From assembly GCA_022705945.1 (NCBI GenBank), contig JAKJDL010000004.1, forward strand, positions 56,566 to 92,205: 35,640 nucleotides of DNA. The letters are read 5' to 3'. The translations under genes and the position numbers were made by a program. The notes beneath the pieces are model-generated. The model had not been told where the DNA came from. It did no database searches and saw only the letters and a list, made by a program, of their open reading frames with translations. Every line of letters starts with the position of its first letter. Positions within the stretch are counted from its first letter, which is position 1. Below, one piece after another: positions 24,062 to 33,057 of this stretch. This DNA is from Candidatus Omnitrophota bacterium. Its GTDB lineage: Bacteria; Omnitrophota; Omnitrophia; Omnitrophales; Aquincolibacteriaceae.

Positions 24062-24844
24062 ATGCCATCCAAACTTTTGATCATAAATGCCGATGACTGC
24101 AATCTGACCCCTAAAGTGACGGAAGCGATTGTAAGTGCTCACGAGAGCGGGATCGTGACGAGTACGACGTTTTTGATCAATCTCCCGATGGCCGCGAATG
24201 TTGTCCGCGAGCTTCTCGGTGCCCGGAAACTCGGTCTCGGACTTCACCTGAATATTACGCTCGGTGAACCCGTCGCCCCCAAATCCCTCGTCAAAAATCT
24301 TTTGCAGAAAGACGGGAGATTTCGCAAACAGGCGGATTATCTTGAAAGAAAATTCCCGTCTGTTTCTGAGATCCTTGAGGAATTCAGGGCCCAGCTTCAG
24401 AAATTCATCAGGACCTTCAAGCGGTTGCCGACCCACGTGGATGTGCATCATCACATGCACGACTATCTCCCGTTTCTGGAAGCTCTTTATGAAGTTACCA
24501 AGAAATATTCTCTGCCCGTGCGCTGGACGCGGCTGCTCTCGGAGCCCGAGATCAGGGACCGGTTCCGCTCGGTCAGGACGACCGACCATTTTTACGGCAA
24601 CCTTGATCCCCGCACTTACTGGACCGAAGAGGTGTTGAGGCATCTTCTTTTCACTCTGCCGGAGGGCACGAGTGAGGTGATGTGCCATCCCGGGTGGGTG
24701 GATGATGAGCTTTGTTCGATCAGTTCGCTTACGCTTCCGCGCGAAAAGGAATACAGGCTTTTTGGGTCAAAAGATTTGAAAAGGTATATCGCAACACTCG
24801 GGATCAAGCTCGCAGATTTCAGTTGTCTTGCCAAAAAACGGTAG
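24062..24844 (+). CDS. ChbG/HpnK (YdjC) family carbohydrate deacetylase
   Basis: 260 aa. The metal site is visible: NADDCNLT (N-terminal Asp pair), HLNIT, HVDVHHHMHDY and MCHPGW. The family removes acetyl groups from N-acetylated sugars such as diacetylchitobiose, or acts on hopanoid-linked sugars. Most members have ADDFG; here it is ADDCN, a mild variation next to the metal ligand. AAAGGAAA precedes the ATG. The gene ends tail to tail with the zinc-ribbon gene on the other strand. Confidence 0.88.
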   Translation: MPSKLLIINADDCNLTPKVTEAIVSAHESGIVTSTTFLINLPMAANVVRELLGARKLGLGLHLNITLGEPVAPKSLVKNLLQKDGRFRKQADYLERKFPSVSEILEEFRAQLQKFIRTFKRLPTHVDVHHHMHDYLPFLEALYEVTKKYSLPVRWTRLLSEPEIRDRFRSVRTTDHFYGNLDPRTYWTEEVLRHLLFTLPEGTSEVMCHPGWVDDELCSISSLTLPREKEYRLFGSKDLKRYIATLGIKLADFSCLAKKR

Positions 24845-24855
24845 GGGCGGCCCTA
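24842..24855. repeat. Palindrome holding both stop codons of convergent genes
   Basis: TAGGG-GCGG-CCCTA: the left TAG (24842-24844) ends the + strand deacetylase gene, and the right CTA (24853-24855) is the TAG of the - strand zinc-ribbon gene. A 5-bp stem with a 4-base loop and a short TTT on the + side could act as a minimal two-way terminator. Confidence 0.45.
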
Positions 24856-25044
24856 TTTAACGATCGTTCCGTCGAGCGTCTCGAAAATGATGGTGACGAG
24901 ATTGTGGCACTTGGGGCACTTGATCTGCTTGAAGGCCTGAATATTGTCGTGCTTCGGCCGGTACATGATGGAAAGAATTTTGGTGACGAAACTCTGCTCG
25001 CTGCCGGACCACTGACAGGCGGGACAAACGTAAGCTGATTTCAT
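24853..25044 (-). CDS. Small zinc-ribbon protein
   Basis: 63 aa with two CxxC pairs: VCPACQWSGSE near the N-terminus and IKCPKCHNLV near residue 48. Between them lies a helix-like basic stretch. The frame is open further upstream, but ATG at 25044 is chosen because the zinc ribbon begins there and the extension looks random; a GGAG is about 15 bases away. No specific family recognised. A divergent promoter region is shared with the next + strand gene. Confidence 0.65.
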   Translation of the reverse strand: MKSAYVCPACQWSGSEQSFVTKILSIMYRPKHDNIQAFKQIKCPKCHNLVTIIFETLDGTIVK

Positions 25045-25089
25045 CGTTTTTTTTTCTTTCTCCGGTGCGCGTGGATCCGGTTTTGATAC

Positions 25090-25119
25090 GCATAAGAGAC
25101 ATCGGCCTGGACTTGTCAA
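25090..25119 (-). promoter_or_regulatory. Possible promoter of the zinc-ribbon gene
   Basis: On the - strand, TTGACA (25119-25114), 18 bases, then TTATGC (25095-25090). The -35 is perfect and the -10 poor. Confidence 0.35.
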
Positions 25120-25150
25120 AACTTTAAAAATATTGTTAGCGGGAGGTTTT

Positions 25151-25507
25151 ATGAGAAATTTTGTGAGAAACAAGACAGCTTTTTTTCTCATGTCTGCCCT
25201 GATCCTGTTCCCGAGTGTATGCGGGAGCGCTTTAGCGGCCGAGCAAGGATATATCGAAAAACTGGGGACGACCTTCACTCGGGGGGTCAAGAATGTGATC
25301 ACCGCCCCTTATGAAATTCCGTATACGATGGGTGTCTACGACAGAAAAGACGATGGTGCCGCACGGGTAATACGAAATACCGCGGGATTTTTTGACGGGA
25401 TATTCAGGACAGTGACCCGTTTGGGATGCGGGGCTTGGGATATGGGATGGGCTTTTATTCCCGGGGACCAGCAGGGCCTGCCGCTTGAGCCCGAAGCATT
25501 TTTCTAG
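25151..25507 (+). CDS. Exosortase-associated TIGR04073-like protein
   Basis: 118 aa. A signal peptide (RNKTAFFLMSALILFPSVCGSALA) precedes the mature sequence, which has the pattern KLGTTFTRGVKNVITAPYEI ... GFFDGIFRTVTRLGCGAWDMGWAFIP and ends LPLEPEAFF. The GxxNxxxxPxEIP start, glycine-rich middle and aromatic end match the small exported proteins called exosortase system-associated, TIGR04073 family. ATG 25151 has GGAGG at 25141-25145. No exosortase is visible in this window. Precise role unknown. Confidence 0.72.
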   Translation: MRNFVRNKTAFFLMSALILFPSVCGSALAAEQGYIEKLGTTFTRGVKNVITAPYEIPYTMGVYDRKDDGAARVIRNTAGFFDGIFRTVTRLGCGAWDMGWAFIPGDQQGLPLEPEAFF

Positions 25508-25621
25508 TTCTGTCAACGCTTCCCTTGTAAATCATTGTCTTCTTAAGTAAAATACCGCCTCCGTTTTCCCGAGGTTTTCGTTTTGTGTGCGGTTGAGGGT
25601 CGGTGCTCCGTCGGAGCCGGC

Positions 25622-25649
25622 TTGGAAGGGCGGAACGGTGAGGTATACT
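25622..25649 (+). promoter_or_regulatory. Promoter of tRNA-Ala (and perhaps tRNA-Leu, leuS)
   Basis: TTGGAA (25622-25627), 16 bases, TATACT (25644-25649). Transcription would start about 10 bases before the mature tRNA. Confidence 0.65.
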
Positions 25650-25665
25650 TTTCATTGACTTATGT

Positions 25666-25741
25666 GGGCCGGTAGCTCAGCTGGGAGAGCGCCACAATGG
25701 CATTGTGGAGGTCATGGGTTCGATCCCCTTCCGGTCCACCA
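25666..25741 (+). tRNA. tRNA-Ala (anticodon GGC)
   Basis: Acceptor GGGCCGG (25666-25672) pairs with CCGGTCC (25731-25737), with one G-T pair. The D-arm is GCTC-AGCTGGGA-GAGC. The anticodon stem CCACA/TGTGG has the loop ATGGCAT, giving GGC. The T-loop is TTCGATC. Discriminator A (25738) is followed by an encoded CCA (25739-25741). Confidence 0.97.
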
Positions 25742-25813
25742 GACCTTAATGGTTTTTTGGCTGGACGTCGCGGTTCAAGCGTGGCCGCATGGGACGGCTG
25801 TATTCTTCTTGTT

Positions 25814-25899
25814 GCGAGAGTGACGGAACTGGCAGACGTACTGGACTCAAAATCCAGCGGTGCTCAAACACCATGAGGGTTCGACTCCCTCCTCTCGCA
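25814..25899 (+). tRNA. tRNA-Leu (anticodon CAA)
   Basis: Acceptor GCGAGAG (25814-25820) pairs with CTCTCGC (25892-25898), discriminator A. The anticodon stem CTGGA/TCCAG with loop CTCAAAA gives CAA (codon UUG). There is a long class II variable arm, and the T-loop is TTCGACT. CCA is not encoded. It ends 25 bp before leuS. Confidence 0.96.
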
Positions 25900-25924
25900 T
25901 TTTTAATTCTGGGGATTATCCAGC

Positions 25925-28429
25925 ATGGTGAGCGGATTCAAAGCCTATCCTTTTGACGAGATTGAGGCGAAATGGCAGGATTACTGGCTCGGGCATAAGA
26001 CCTTTCGCTCTCCGGATCCCGGGGAAGACGCGAGCGGACGACCCAAATACTACATCCTCGATATGTTCCCGTATCCTTCCGGATCGGGTCTCCACGTAGG
26101 GCATCCCGAAGGTTATACCGCAACTGACATTCTTGCCCGTTTCAAACGTATGCGCGGTTTCAATGTGCTTCACCCGATGGGGTGGGATGCGTTCGGGCTC
26201 CCCGCGGAGCAATATGCCATTGATACCGGAACGCATCCCGAGATCACCACCAAAAAAAACATCGATACCTTCCGGCGTCAAATTCAGATGCTGGGTTTCA
26301 GCTATGACTGGGATCGGGAAGTGGATACGACGGATCCGGATTATTTCAAATGGACCCAGTGGATTTTTCTCCAGCTTTATAAAAAAGGTCTTGCTTACGA
26401 ATCCGAAGTGCCGGTCTGGTGGTGTGACGGCTGCAAGGCGGTGCTTGCCAACGAGGAAGTCAGGTCGGACGGCACCTGTGACCGCAAAGGGCACAAAGAG
26501 GTTTTTCGCCGCCCTCTCCGGCAGTGGGTTTTGAAGATCACGGCTTATGCGGAAAGACTTCTTGAGGATCTCAAGCTTGTCGATTGGCCCGAAGCGATCA
26601 AGGAAATGCAGCGTAACTGGATCGGACGAAGTGAGGGCGCGGAAGTGATTTTTCCGATAGCTTGGGAAAATCATTCTGAACGACCGAAGGACGGGGAAGG
26701 ATCTCGGCAAAGCATCACAGTTTTTACAACGCGTCCCGATACGCTTTTTGGAGCGACCTACATGGTTTTGGCCCCCGAACATCCGCTGGTTGAAACCATC
26801 ACGGTGCCGGGCCGCCTGGAGTCGGTGAATAAATACCGTCTCGAAGCCTCAAAGAAAAGCGAGCTTGAGCGGACCCAGCTGGAAAAAGACAAAACAGGTG
26901 TTTTTACGGGCGCTTACGCGGTCAATCCGGTGAACGGAGAAAAGATCCCGGTCTGGATCGCGGATTATGTGATGATGGGTTACGGGACGGGTGCGATCAT
27001 GGCGGTTCCCGCGCATGACACGCGCGATTTTGAGTTTGCGACAAAATTTAATTTACCGATTGTCCAAGTTGTCCGGCCGCCTGATGCCGGGACCGAATGG
27101 AAAGGTTTTGTCGGAGATGGCATTTCTGTTAATTCGACCGGCCCGGAGCTCTCGATCACGGGGCTTCCCACGCCGGAAGCGAAGACTAAAATCACTGCAT
27201 GGCTCGCTGCCAGGGGATTCGGAAAAGCGAGCGTTCAATACAAACTCCGCGATTGGCTTTTTTCGAGGCAGCGCTACTGGGGAGAGCCGATTCCGATCGT
27301 TCACTGTGAAAAATGCGGCACCGTTCCATTGCCCGAAAACGAACTTCCGCTCCGTCTTCCCGAAATGAAGGATTATACTCCGACCGGTTCCGCCGAGCCG
27401 CCGCTCGCGAAGGCGGCAGATTGGGTGAATTGCATCTGCCCGGAATGCGCCGGCCCCGCGAAGCGCGAAACCAATACGATGCCGCAATGGGCAGGCTCCT
27501 GTTGGTATTATCTCCGTTATATTGACCCGAAAAACCCTGAGGCTTTCATCGCAAAGGAAAAAGAAAAATACTGGATGCCGGTTGACCTTTATGTCGGCGG
27601 CGCGGAACACGCGGTTTTGCATCTTCTTTATTCCCGTTTTTGGCACAAGGTGCTTTTCGATCTCGGCTTTGTTTCGACGCCTGAACCGTTTATGAAGCTC
27701 GTCAACCAGGGCATGATTCTCGGTGAAGACAATCAGAAGATGTCAAAATCGCGGGGGAACGTGATCAATCCCGATGATGTGGTGAAGCAATACGGCGCCG
27801 ATGCGTTCCGGCTTTATGAAATGTTCATGGGGCCTCTCGAAATGACGAAGCCGTGGTCCACGGCGGGTGTTGAAGGCGTCTACAGGTTTCTCGGCAAAGT
27901 CTGGAGGCTTTTTATCGATAAGGAGGGCAACCTCCATTCAAATATCGTGAGCCGTGCGGCGGATCCGGCCGAGCTGAAATCGATCCATCAGGCGATCAAG
28001 AAAGTGACCGAAGACCTTGAGGGGCTCCGTTTTAATACGGCAATCTCGGCTCTTATGATCTTTGTGAACGAAGCCTCATCCCGCGCCGATCATTCTCGCG
28101 AAGTTCTGGAGAGGTTCCTCTTGCTTTTGGCCCCGTTCGCGCCGCATCTTGCCGAAGAGTTGTGGCAAAGGCTCGGACGCGACAAGACGCTTGCTTATGA
28201 GAGTTGGCCTGAGTATGATGAAAAGTATCTCGTTGAAGATAACGTGGAAATGGCGGTTCTGGTCGGCGGGAAAGTGCGTGCCAAAATGATAGTTTCTTCC
28301 GGTCTCGGTGAAGATGAGATCAAAAAGGCGGCGGTTGAGCAACCGCGCATTCAGGAATTGATCGCCGGAAAAAAGATCGTGAAGATCATTGTTGTTCCGA
28401 AACGGACGGTGAATCTGGTGGTCGTATGA
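25925..28429 (+). CDS. leuS: Leucyl-tRNA synthetase
   Basis: 834 aa, normal for bacterial LeuRS. The first signature is [19 protein letters not shown] with HVGH at 57-60; KMSKS is at 605-609. The CP1 editing domain is present, with its Thr-rich stretch ([13 protein letters not shown]) and [13 protein letters not shown] including the Asp that positions the amino acid for hydrolysis. Zn-type motifs CDGC and CEKCG are present. The C-terminal anticodon-binding and tail domains are complete. Directly preceded by a tRNA-Leu gene, probably on one transcript. Confidence 0.98.
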   Translation: MVSGFKAYPFDEIEAKWQDYWLGHKTFRSPDPGEDASGRPKYYILDMFPYPSGSGLHVGHPEGYTATDILARFKRMRGFNVLHPMGWDAFGLPAEQYAIDTGTHPEITTKKNIDTFRRQIQMLGFSYDWDREVDTTDPDYFKWTQWIFLQLYKKGLAYESEVPVWWCDGCKAVLANEEVRSDGTCDRKGHKEVFRRPLRQWVLKITAYAERLLEDLKLVDWPEAIKEMQRNWIGRSEGAEVIFPIAWENHSERPKDGEGSRQSITVFTTRPDTLFGATYMVLAPEHPLVETITVPGRLESVNKYRLEASKKSELERTQLEKDKTGVFTGAYAVNPVNGEKIPVWIADYVMMGYGTGAIMAVPAHDTRDFEFATKFNLPIVQVVRPPDAGTEWKGFVGDGISVNSTGPELSITGLPTPEAKTKITAWLAARGFGKASVQYKLRDWLFSRQRYWGEPIPIVHCEKCGTVPLPENELPLRLPEMKDYTPTGSAEPPLAKAADWVNCICPECAGPAKRETNTMPQWAGSCWYYLRYIDPKNPEAFIAKEKEKYWMPVDLYVGGAEHAVLHLLYSRFWHKVLFDLGFVSTPEPFMKLVNQGMILGEDNQKMSKSRGNVINPDDVVKQYGADAFRLYEMFMGPLEMTKPWSTAGVEGVYRFLGKVWRLFIDKEGNLHSNIVSRAADPAELKSIHQAIKKVTEDLEGLRFNTAISALMIFVNEASSRADHSREVLERFLLLLAPFAPHLAEELWQRLGRDKTLAYESWPEYDEKYLVEDNVEMAVLVGGKVRAKMIVSSGLGEDEIKKAAVEQPRIQELIAGKKIVKIIVVPKRTVNLVVV

Positions 28430-28521
28430 TGCCGGAAGTGTTATCTCTGATATTTCCGGTTAGTTTTGAACTGACAGGATAACGATAAACAGCGGTATGG
28501 TTAAATCATAGGTCGGGTAGG

Positions 28522-30558
28522 ATGCCTAAAGTCGAGATCGAGAAAAAAAGGATCCGGGTCGGAGGTAAAGAGATCCCGCTTATTTCGGGTGAGGTTCATT
28601 ACTGGAGACTCAATCCGAATTACTGGAAGGACTCCCTCGCGCGCGTCCGTGAAATGGGGCTGACGATCGTTTCGACCTATGTTCCGTGGGATTTTCACGA
28701 ATACAAGAGGGGGCAGTTTGATTTTACCGGGAAAACCGATGACGCGCGGGATTTGAAATCTTTTCTGGAGCTTACCCGCAAGGAGGGCTTCTGGCTGATC
28801 ATCCGGCCCGGTCCCTATATCTACAGCGAGTGGCCTCATGACGGAGTTCCGGATTATGCTTACAAATATCACCGTCTCCACCCCAAATTCCTCGGGTTTG
28901 CCTCCGCGTATCTGAAAGAAGTCACCAAGGTCTTCAAGCCCTACCTTGCGACGCGAAACAAGGGGCATATTATTCTGCTTCAGGCCGACAACGAGATTGA
29001 CCCGTGGCCGGATGTGTTTGGTCAGCAGTATGGTTTGAGCGGAGAAGCGGGTCTCTTTCAGGATTTCATTCAAAAACTATATGCTGACGATCTTGAAGCC
29101 CTGAACCGCGCGTGGGGGACGGCCTACGGTTCGTTCCGGGAAGCCTCGCCTTTTATCGCGACCATGCTGGCCGGCGAACAGGGTATCCCCCTGAAAGGGG
29201 ATAAAGAGCTTAAGCGTAATCTGGATTATTTTAAATTCAAATATGATTATGCCCTGAAGGCAGCTCGATGGAATGTCCGGGCATACCGTGATCTTGGAAT
29301 CAATATTCCGATTTATCTCAATACCTATCCTTTCTTTTATGCCCACGATTGGGCCGAGTTCCAGTCGGCGGCGGATATGGTCGGTGTCGATCTTTACCCG
29401 ACCAATGAGCTTGCGGAAGATGAGTTTGAACACCGCAAGTTTTGTGACAAGATCCGTTATCTAGCAAGTGTTTCGAAAATGCCGTTTATTGCCGAATTCC
29501 AGTCCGGAGTATGGCACGGGCGGCATTATGAAACAAGCGTGCTGACACCGAATCATTACCGGATGATCTGTTTTTCGGCGCTCTTGGCCGGGGTGAAGGG
29601 CTGGAACTGGTATATGCTGGTGAACCGTGACAACTGGTACATGTCACCGATCAATGAGTGGGGGCGGGTGAGGGGAGAGCTTTACGATGTTTTTAAGCAG
29701 ATCGTCAGGGCTTTCAAGCTGCTGAACCCCTCGTCGCTTGAGAAGCTTACCGAGGTTGCCGTGACTTTCAATCCTCTCCAATACGCCGCGCGGACGCTTA
29801 CGCACAACAGTCCGATCTTGCGTGCGCTTTATCAGGGGGATGTGGACTATGATGTCTGTGACCCGCGTCGCGGAGTCCCGCAGAAGAAGGTTGTTTTTTA
29901 TTCCGGGAATCAATGGCTTGACATGACGGCTCATAAAAACTTGAGGAAATATGTTGAGCGGGGTGGGACACTGGTCGCTTTCCGGAGTTATCCCCGCAAG
30001 GACGAAAATTTCAACCCCTATCAAGAGATTGGGCTTGAAGATCCCGAGAGGATCCTTTTTGAGTTTAAAAGGCAGTTCGCGGTGACGCTCGATAAAGACC
30101 GTCCGGCTATTCCCATCAACAGTTCTGTTTATGTCTTCAAAGCGGAAGGTTGCCGGAAAATCCGGGCAAACATGGGCGGATTTGGCGATCAAACCGTCGG
30201 CTATATCAAAACGGTCGGGAAAGGAAAAATTATCCACCTTGGTTTTGAACCGACACCTGAGATTGTTGTTGAGGTCCTTGAGTGTCTCGGTGTCCCGCTT
30301 TTTGCCTATTCGACTACCCGGGATGTTAAAACGGCGATCTTCCGCCGGGGGTCAAAGTATTACCTGGTGGCCGTTAATAACGGAAAAGAAGATAAAACCG
30401 CGACCGTTCATCTTCCGGTGCTTGAAAAAAACCGTGCGGGGATGGTTGCCCGTGATCTCGTGAGCGGCGAGAAATTCGATCAGTCCAGGGAACGCCGCAG
30501 GATTTTTAGTTTTTCCATAAACCGCAAAGACGGCCGGATCTTCGAACTCTCCGCCTGA
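28522..30558 (+). CDS. Glycoside hydrolase family 35-like (beta-galactosidase family)
   Basis: 678 aa. The TIM barrel begins PLISGEVHYWR and has YVPWDFHE and RPGPYIYSEW. The acid/base E159 lies in QADNEIDPW (most GH35 have Q-x-ENEYG) and the nucleophile E325 in PFIAEFQSG. The second half holds a Rossmann-like domain (FYSGNQWLDMTAHKNLRKYVERGG) and a C-terminal beta domain. There is no signal peptide, so it should act in the cytoplasm on imported or internal beta-galactosides. The exact substrate is unknown. The gene stands alone, with a 92-bp gap after leuS. Confidence 0.85.
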   Translation: MPKVEIEKKRIRVGGKEIPLISGEVHYWRLNPNYWKDSLARVREMGLTIVSTYVPWDFHEYKRGQFDFTGKTDDARDLKSFLELTRKEGFWLIIRPGPYIYSEWPHDGVPDYAYKYHRLHPKFLGFASAYLKEVTKVFKPYLATRNKGHIILLQADNEIDPWPDVFGQQYGLSGEAGLFQDFIQKLYADDLEALNRAWGTAYGSFREASPFIATMLAGEQGIPLKGDKELKRNLDYFKFKYDYALKAARWNVRAYRDLGINIPIYLNTYPFFYAHDWAEFQSAADMVGVDLYPTNELAEDEFEHRKFCDKIRYLASVSKMPFIAEFQSGVWHGRHYETSVLTPNHYRMICFSALLAGVKGWNWYMLVNRDNWYMSPINEWGRVRGELYDVFKQIVRAFKLLNPSSLEKLTEVAVTFNPLQYAARTLTHNSPILRALYQGDVDYDVCDPRRGVPQKKVVFYSGNQWLDMTAHKNLRKYVERGGTLVAFRSYPRKDENFNPYQEIGLEDPERILFEFKRQFAVTLDKDRPAIPINSSVYVFKAEGCRKIRANMGGFGDQTVGYIKTVGKGKIIHLGFEPTPEIVVEVLECLGVPLFAYSTTRDVKTAIFRRGSKYYLVAVNNGKEDKTATVHLPVLEKNRAGMVARDLVSGEKFDQSRERRRIFSFSINRKDGRIFELSA

Positions 30559-30634
30559 TTTTCTTTTTTCTTCGCCCTCCTGTTTTTCCTCAAGAATCGA
30601 TGGGTTTTGCCGTTTTTCTAACAACGGAGAAATT

Positions 30635-31444
30635 ATGTACGAAGCCCATTTTGGCTTGAATGAGCCGCCTTTCAATGTGACGCCCGATTCCCGGTTTGTC
30701 TACATGAGCCGCCATCACCAGGCCGCATTGTCCTCCATGAAATACGGCATCGAACGCCGTTCAGGGTTTATCCAGGTCACGGGGGAAATCGGGGCGGGGA
30801 AGACGACTCTTTCAAGGATGCTCCTTCAGCAGATCGGAGAGAAGGTCCACACCTCGCTTGTCTTTAATCCCAAGCTCTCGGAGATGGAACTGCTCCAGGT
30901 GATCGTGGAGGATTTCGGGTTGAAACCCGTTTCAAAGAAACGAAAAGGGTATTTTGATGCGCTGAACCGGTTTCTTCTTGAGGAGAGTTCCAAGGGATTC
31001 AATGCGGTTCTCATTATTGACGAAGCCCAGCTTCTCTCGCCGCGGGCCCTGGAGCAGGTCAGGCTTTTGTCGAATCTTGAAACGGCCTCGCAGAAACTCC
31101 TTCAGATCATTTTGATGGGGCAGCCTGAGTTACGCGAGGTTTTAGATCGGCGCGACCTCAAACAGCTTAAACAAAGGATCGCGATCCGGTGCCATTTGCC
31201 GGAGCTGAATCTTGATGAAGTGGGCCACTATATCCGCCATCGACTAAGCGTGGCGGGAGTGTCGCGGGAGATCTTTGTTCCCGAAGCGATCCGCCGAATT
31301 CATGAACTTTCATCCGGAATCCCGCGCGTCATCAATATTCTTGCGGATCGGGCTCTTTTAGCCGCGTTTGCGGCCGGCGTCCAGAGCGTGGACGCGGCCA
31401 CGATCGAATGCGCGGAGACCGATTTACAAGGAGTTGCCGTATGA
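30635..31444 (+). CDS. GspA/ExeA-like AAA+ ATPase
   Basis: 269 aa. It opens with YEAHFGLNEPPFNVTPDSRFVYMS, the typical start of ExeA/MshM ATPases. Walker A is GEIGAGKTT (about 48-56), Walker B VLIIDEAQLL, then MGQPELREVL, the sensor region, and SSGIPRVINILADRALL at the C-terminus. ExeA works with ExeB to insert the type II secretin through peptidoglycan. Here only the ATPase domain is present, without the peptidoglycan-binding part of full-length ExeA. Overlaps the GspB-like gene by 4 bp. Confidence 0.9.
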   Translation: MYEAHFGLNEPPFNVTPDSRFVYMSRHHQAALSSMKYGIERRSGFIQVTGEIGAGKTTLSRMLLQQIGEKVHTSLVFNPKLSEMELLQVIVEDFGLKPVSKKRKGYFDALNRFLLEESSKGFNAVLIIDEAQLLSPRALEQVRLLSNLETASQKLLQIILMGQPELREVLDRRDLKQLKQRIAIRCHLPELNLDEVGHYIRHRLSVAGVSREIFVPEAIRRIHELSSGIPRVINILADRALLAAFAAGVQSVDAATIECAETDLQGVAV

Positions 31445-31977
31445 GTCTTATCCAGGCTGCGTTGAATAAAACGAACACGTTACAGGAAAAAGTTGCCGCG
31501 CCTTCCGTTTCCGCGGTAACGACGCCCAAACCGGGAGCACCCTCTTCGGCTCGCGTTTGGCCCGGCGTGATAGATGAACACCTCGAGCGCGAACTTCGGG
31601 ACGTCCAGGCCTATCACAGGAATCATCGGGTGTTTTGGCGGAAAGTGGCCGCGGGGGTTCTGGTCCTTCTTGTTGCTGTGACCGCACCGGTGCTGCTGCG
31701 GAGCTTTAAGAAGGTTAAAGTTGATATGCCGGCAATCCTTTCGGCGGGGGCGGTAACCGTCGCTAATGTAGCCCCTGCCCAAACAGCCATTCCCGCACCC
31801 GCGCCCGCATTCCGTCTTTCGGGGATTATCAACCTCGGGGACCGGCCCAGTGCGGTGATTAATGATGAAATTGTAAGTGTCGGTGATGTGGTTTCCAAGC
31901 AGGCGACCGTCAAAAGTATCGGTGCCGGAGCGGTCCTTTTGGAGCTTGGCGGGAAAGAGATTCGCCTTCAGTTGTAA
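31441..31977 (+). CDS. GspB/ExeB-like protein
   Basis: 178 aa from ATG 31441 in an ATGA overlap. It starts MSLIQAALNK, typical of GspB/ExeB, then has a Pro-rich stretch, a transmembrane helix (about 67-86: KVAAGVLVLLVAVTAPVLL), an Ala/Pro linker, and a C-terminal beta domain (FRLSGIINLGDRPSAVINDEIVSVGD, cut at its centre: INLGDRPSAVIN). This last part matches the T2SS GspB domain, which contacts the secretin assembly. Together with the preceding ATPase it forms the GspAB pair; no other gsp gene is nearby. Confidence 0.85.
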   Translation: MSLIQAALNKTNTLQEKVAAPSVSAVTTPKPGAPSSARVWPGVIDEHLERELRDVQAYHRNHRVFWRKVAAGVLVLLVAVTAPVLLRSFKKVKVDMPAILSAGAVTVANVAPAQTAIPAPAPAFRLSGIINLGDRPSAVINDEIVSVGDVVSKQATVKSIGAGAVLLELGGKEIRLQL

Positions 31978-31988
31978 GAGACTGTGCT

Positions 31989-32087
31989 GTGGCTGATGAC
32001 CGCAAGATCCTCCATAACGTTCTTTTGGTATTATTCCTTCTTCTTGTAGCTTTTCTTGCGTTTAAATATTTTCTAAACCTCCGTTAA
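31989..32087 (+). CDS. Possible 32-aa single-span membrane protein
   Basis: The GTG 31989 to TAA 32087 frame encodes MADDRKILHN followed by one strong hydrophobic helix and a short basic end (KYFLNLR). It lies 11 bp after the GspB-like gene. The ribosome site is weak. The clear charge-helix-charge layout makes chance less likely. Could be an accessory of the GspAB proteins; no homologue recognised. Confidence 0.4.
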   Translation: MADDRKILHNVLLVLFLLLVAFLAFKYFLNLR

Positions 32088-32158
32088 TACCCGTAATACC
32101 CGCAACTTTCCGGGGGCATTAATTGAATAATAGTTGCTAAAAAACAAAGATTAATATG

Positions 32159-32164
32159 TATAAT
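32159..32164 (+). promoter_or_regulatory. -10 box before comEC
   Basis: TATAAT (32159-32164) stands 7 bases before ATG 32172, so transcription would begin at or next to the start codon. A weak -35 TTGCTA (32134-32139) has 19-base spacing. Confidence 0.5.
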
Positions 32165-32171
32165 AGCAATA

Positions 32172-33008
32172 ATGCGATATCCATTTCTTTCCTTTGGAAT
32201 ATGCTTCGGCACCGGAATTGTTCTGGCTCGGTATTGCCGTATCCCGCACGAATGGGTCATGGGGTTGCTTGGGATCGGGGTGATTGCGCTATGGTTACTT
32301 CGCGGGCAAAGATGGTTCCTTTTGATTTTTTTGATTCTTTTGGTGCCGGCAGGTTTTTTGAATTTTGCGGCTGAATCGATCCGTCCACTGAACTCGATTG
32401 AAAACTCGGTCAGCCAGCGGAGGCTCTCGATCACCGGGCGGATCAAGACATTCCCGGACATCAAAGTGAAGGGGAAGGGGAAAAGAGTTTCTTTTGTAAT
32501 CGCTTCGGATGAGATTGATACTGGGAGTCGCCGATTTCCGAAACCGCGGACGGTCCGGGGTGACGTGCAGGTTTTTTGGATGCAGCCCGGTGTGATCCCT
32601 GAGATTGGCGATACGGTCCGGCTTTACGGTGAACTGAAAAGCCCCCGGCGGCGTTTAAATCCGGGTGAATTCGATCAGGAAAAGTATCTCCAGGAGAGGA
32701 ATATTCAGGCTGTTTTTCAGGTGATCGGAAAGCGGAGCGGGCATATCGTGAAGACTGCATCTATCCTGGATCCGGCACCCTGGATCGGACGGCTCCGGTT
32801 TTGGATCGCGGAGAGGGTGGATCTTGTTTACAAGAGACCGGAATCGTCGATCCTGAAAGCGCTGATTCTCGGGATCCGGGATGATATCGGGGGGCGGCGC
32901 CGTGACGATTTCATGAAAACAGGCACAGTCCACCTCTTTGCCACGGCCAATACGAAACGGGATTTCGCTCCATTTTCAAACAAAATTATTGCCACATATT
33001 CGCCGTAA
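32172..33008 (+). pseudogene. comEC: 5' fragment of comEC (DNA uptake channel), broken
   Basis: Normal ComEC has 600-800 aa. Here 257 codons match it: N-terminal membrane segments (FGTGIVLARYCRIP..., FLLIFLILLVPAGFLNFAA), the DUF4131/OB-type domain (RLSITGRIKTFPDI, GDVQVFW, GDTVRLYGELKSPRRRLNPGEFDQEKYL cut here: LKSPRRRLNPGEFD), and the start of the competence domain (ALILGIRDD, FMKTGTVHLFA). In the family HLFA/HLLA is followed by ISGLHVG; here homology ends at about 32943 and the frame runs on 22 codons into foreign sequence. The channel and nuclease-like domains are missing, so the product cannot work. Confidence 0.85.
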
Positions 33009-33057
33009 CCTGTTGAGCGGTAAGGGAGTTAAGAAATATTACGGAGATGCCGGCCAG

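Noticed and set aside
23708..24688. - strand frame of 326 aa covering acpS-like and chbG-like genes
   Set aside because: Long, but its sequence is typical antisense (many His, Arg, Phe), and both + strand genes are recognised families.
25608..25625. GC-rich hairpin (GCTCC-GTC-GGAGC) before tRNA-Ala as a terminator
   Set aside because: No T-run follows, and it lies directly at the tRNA promoter.
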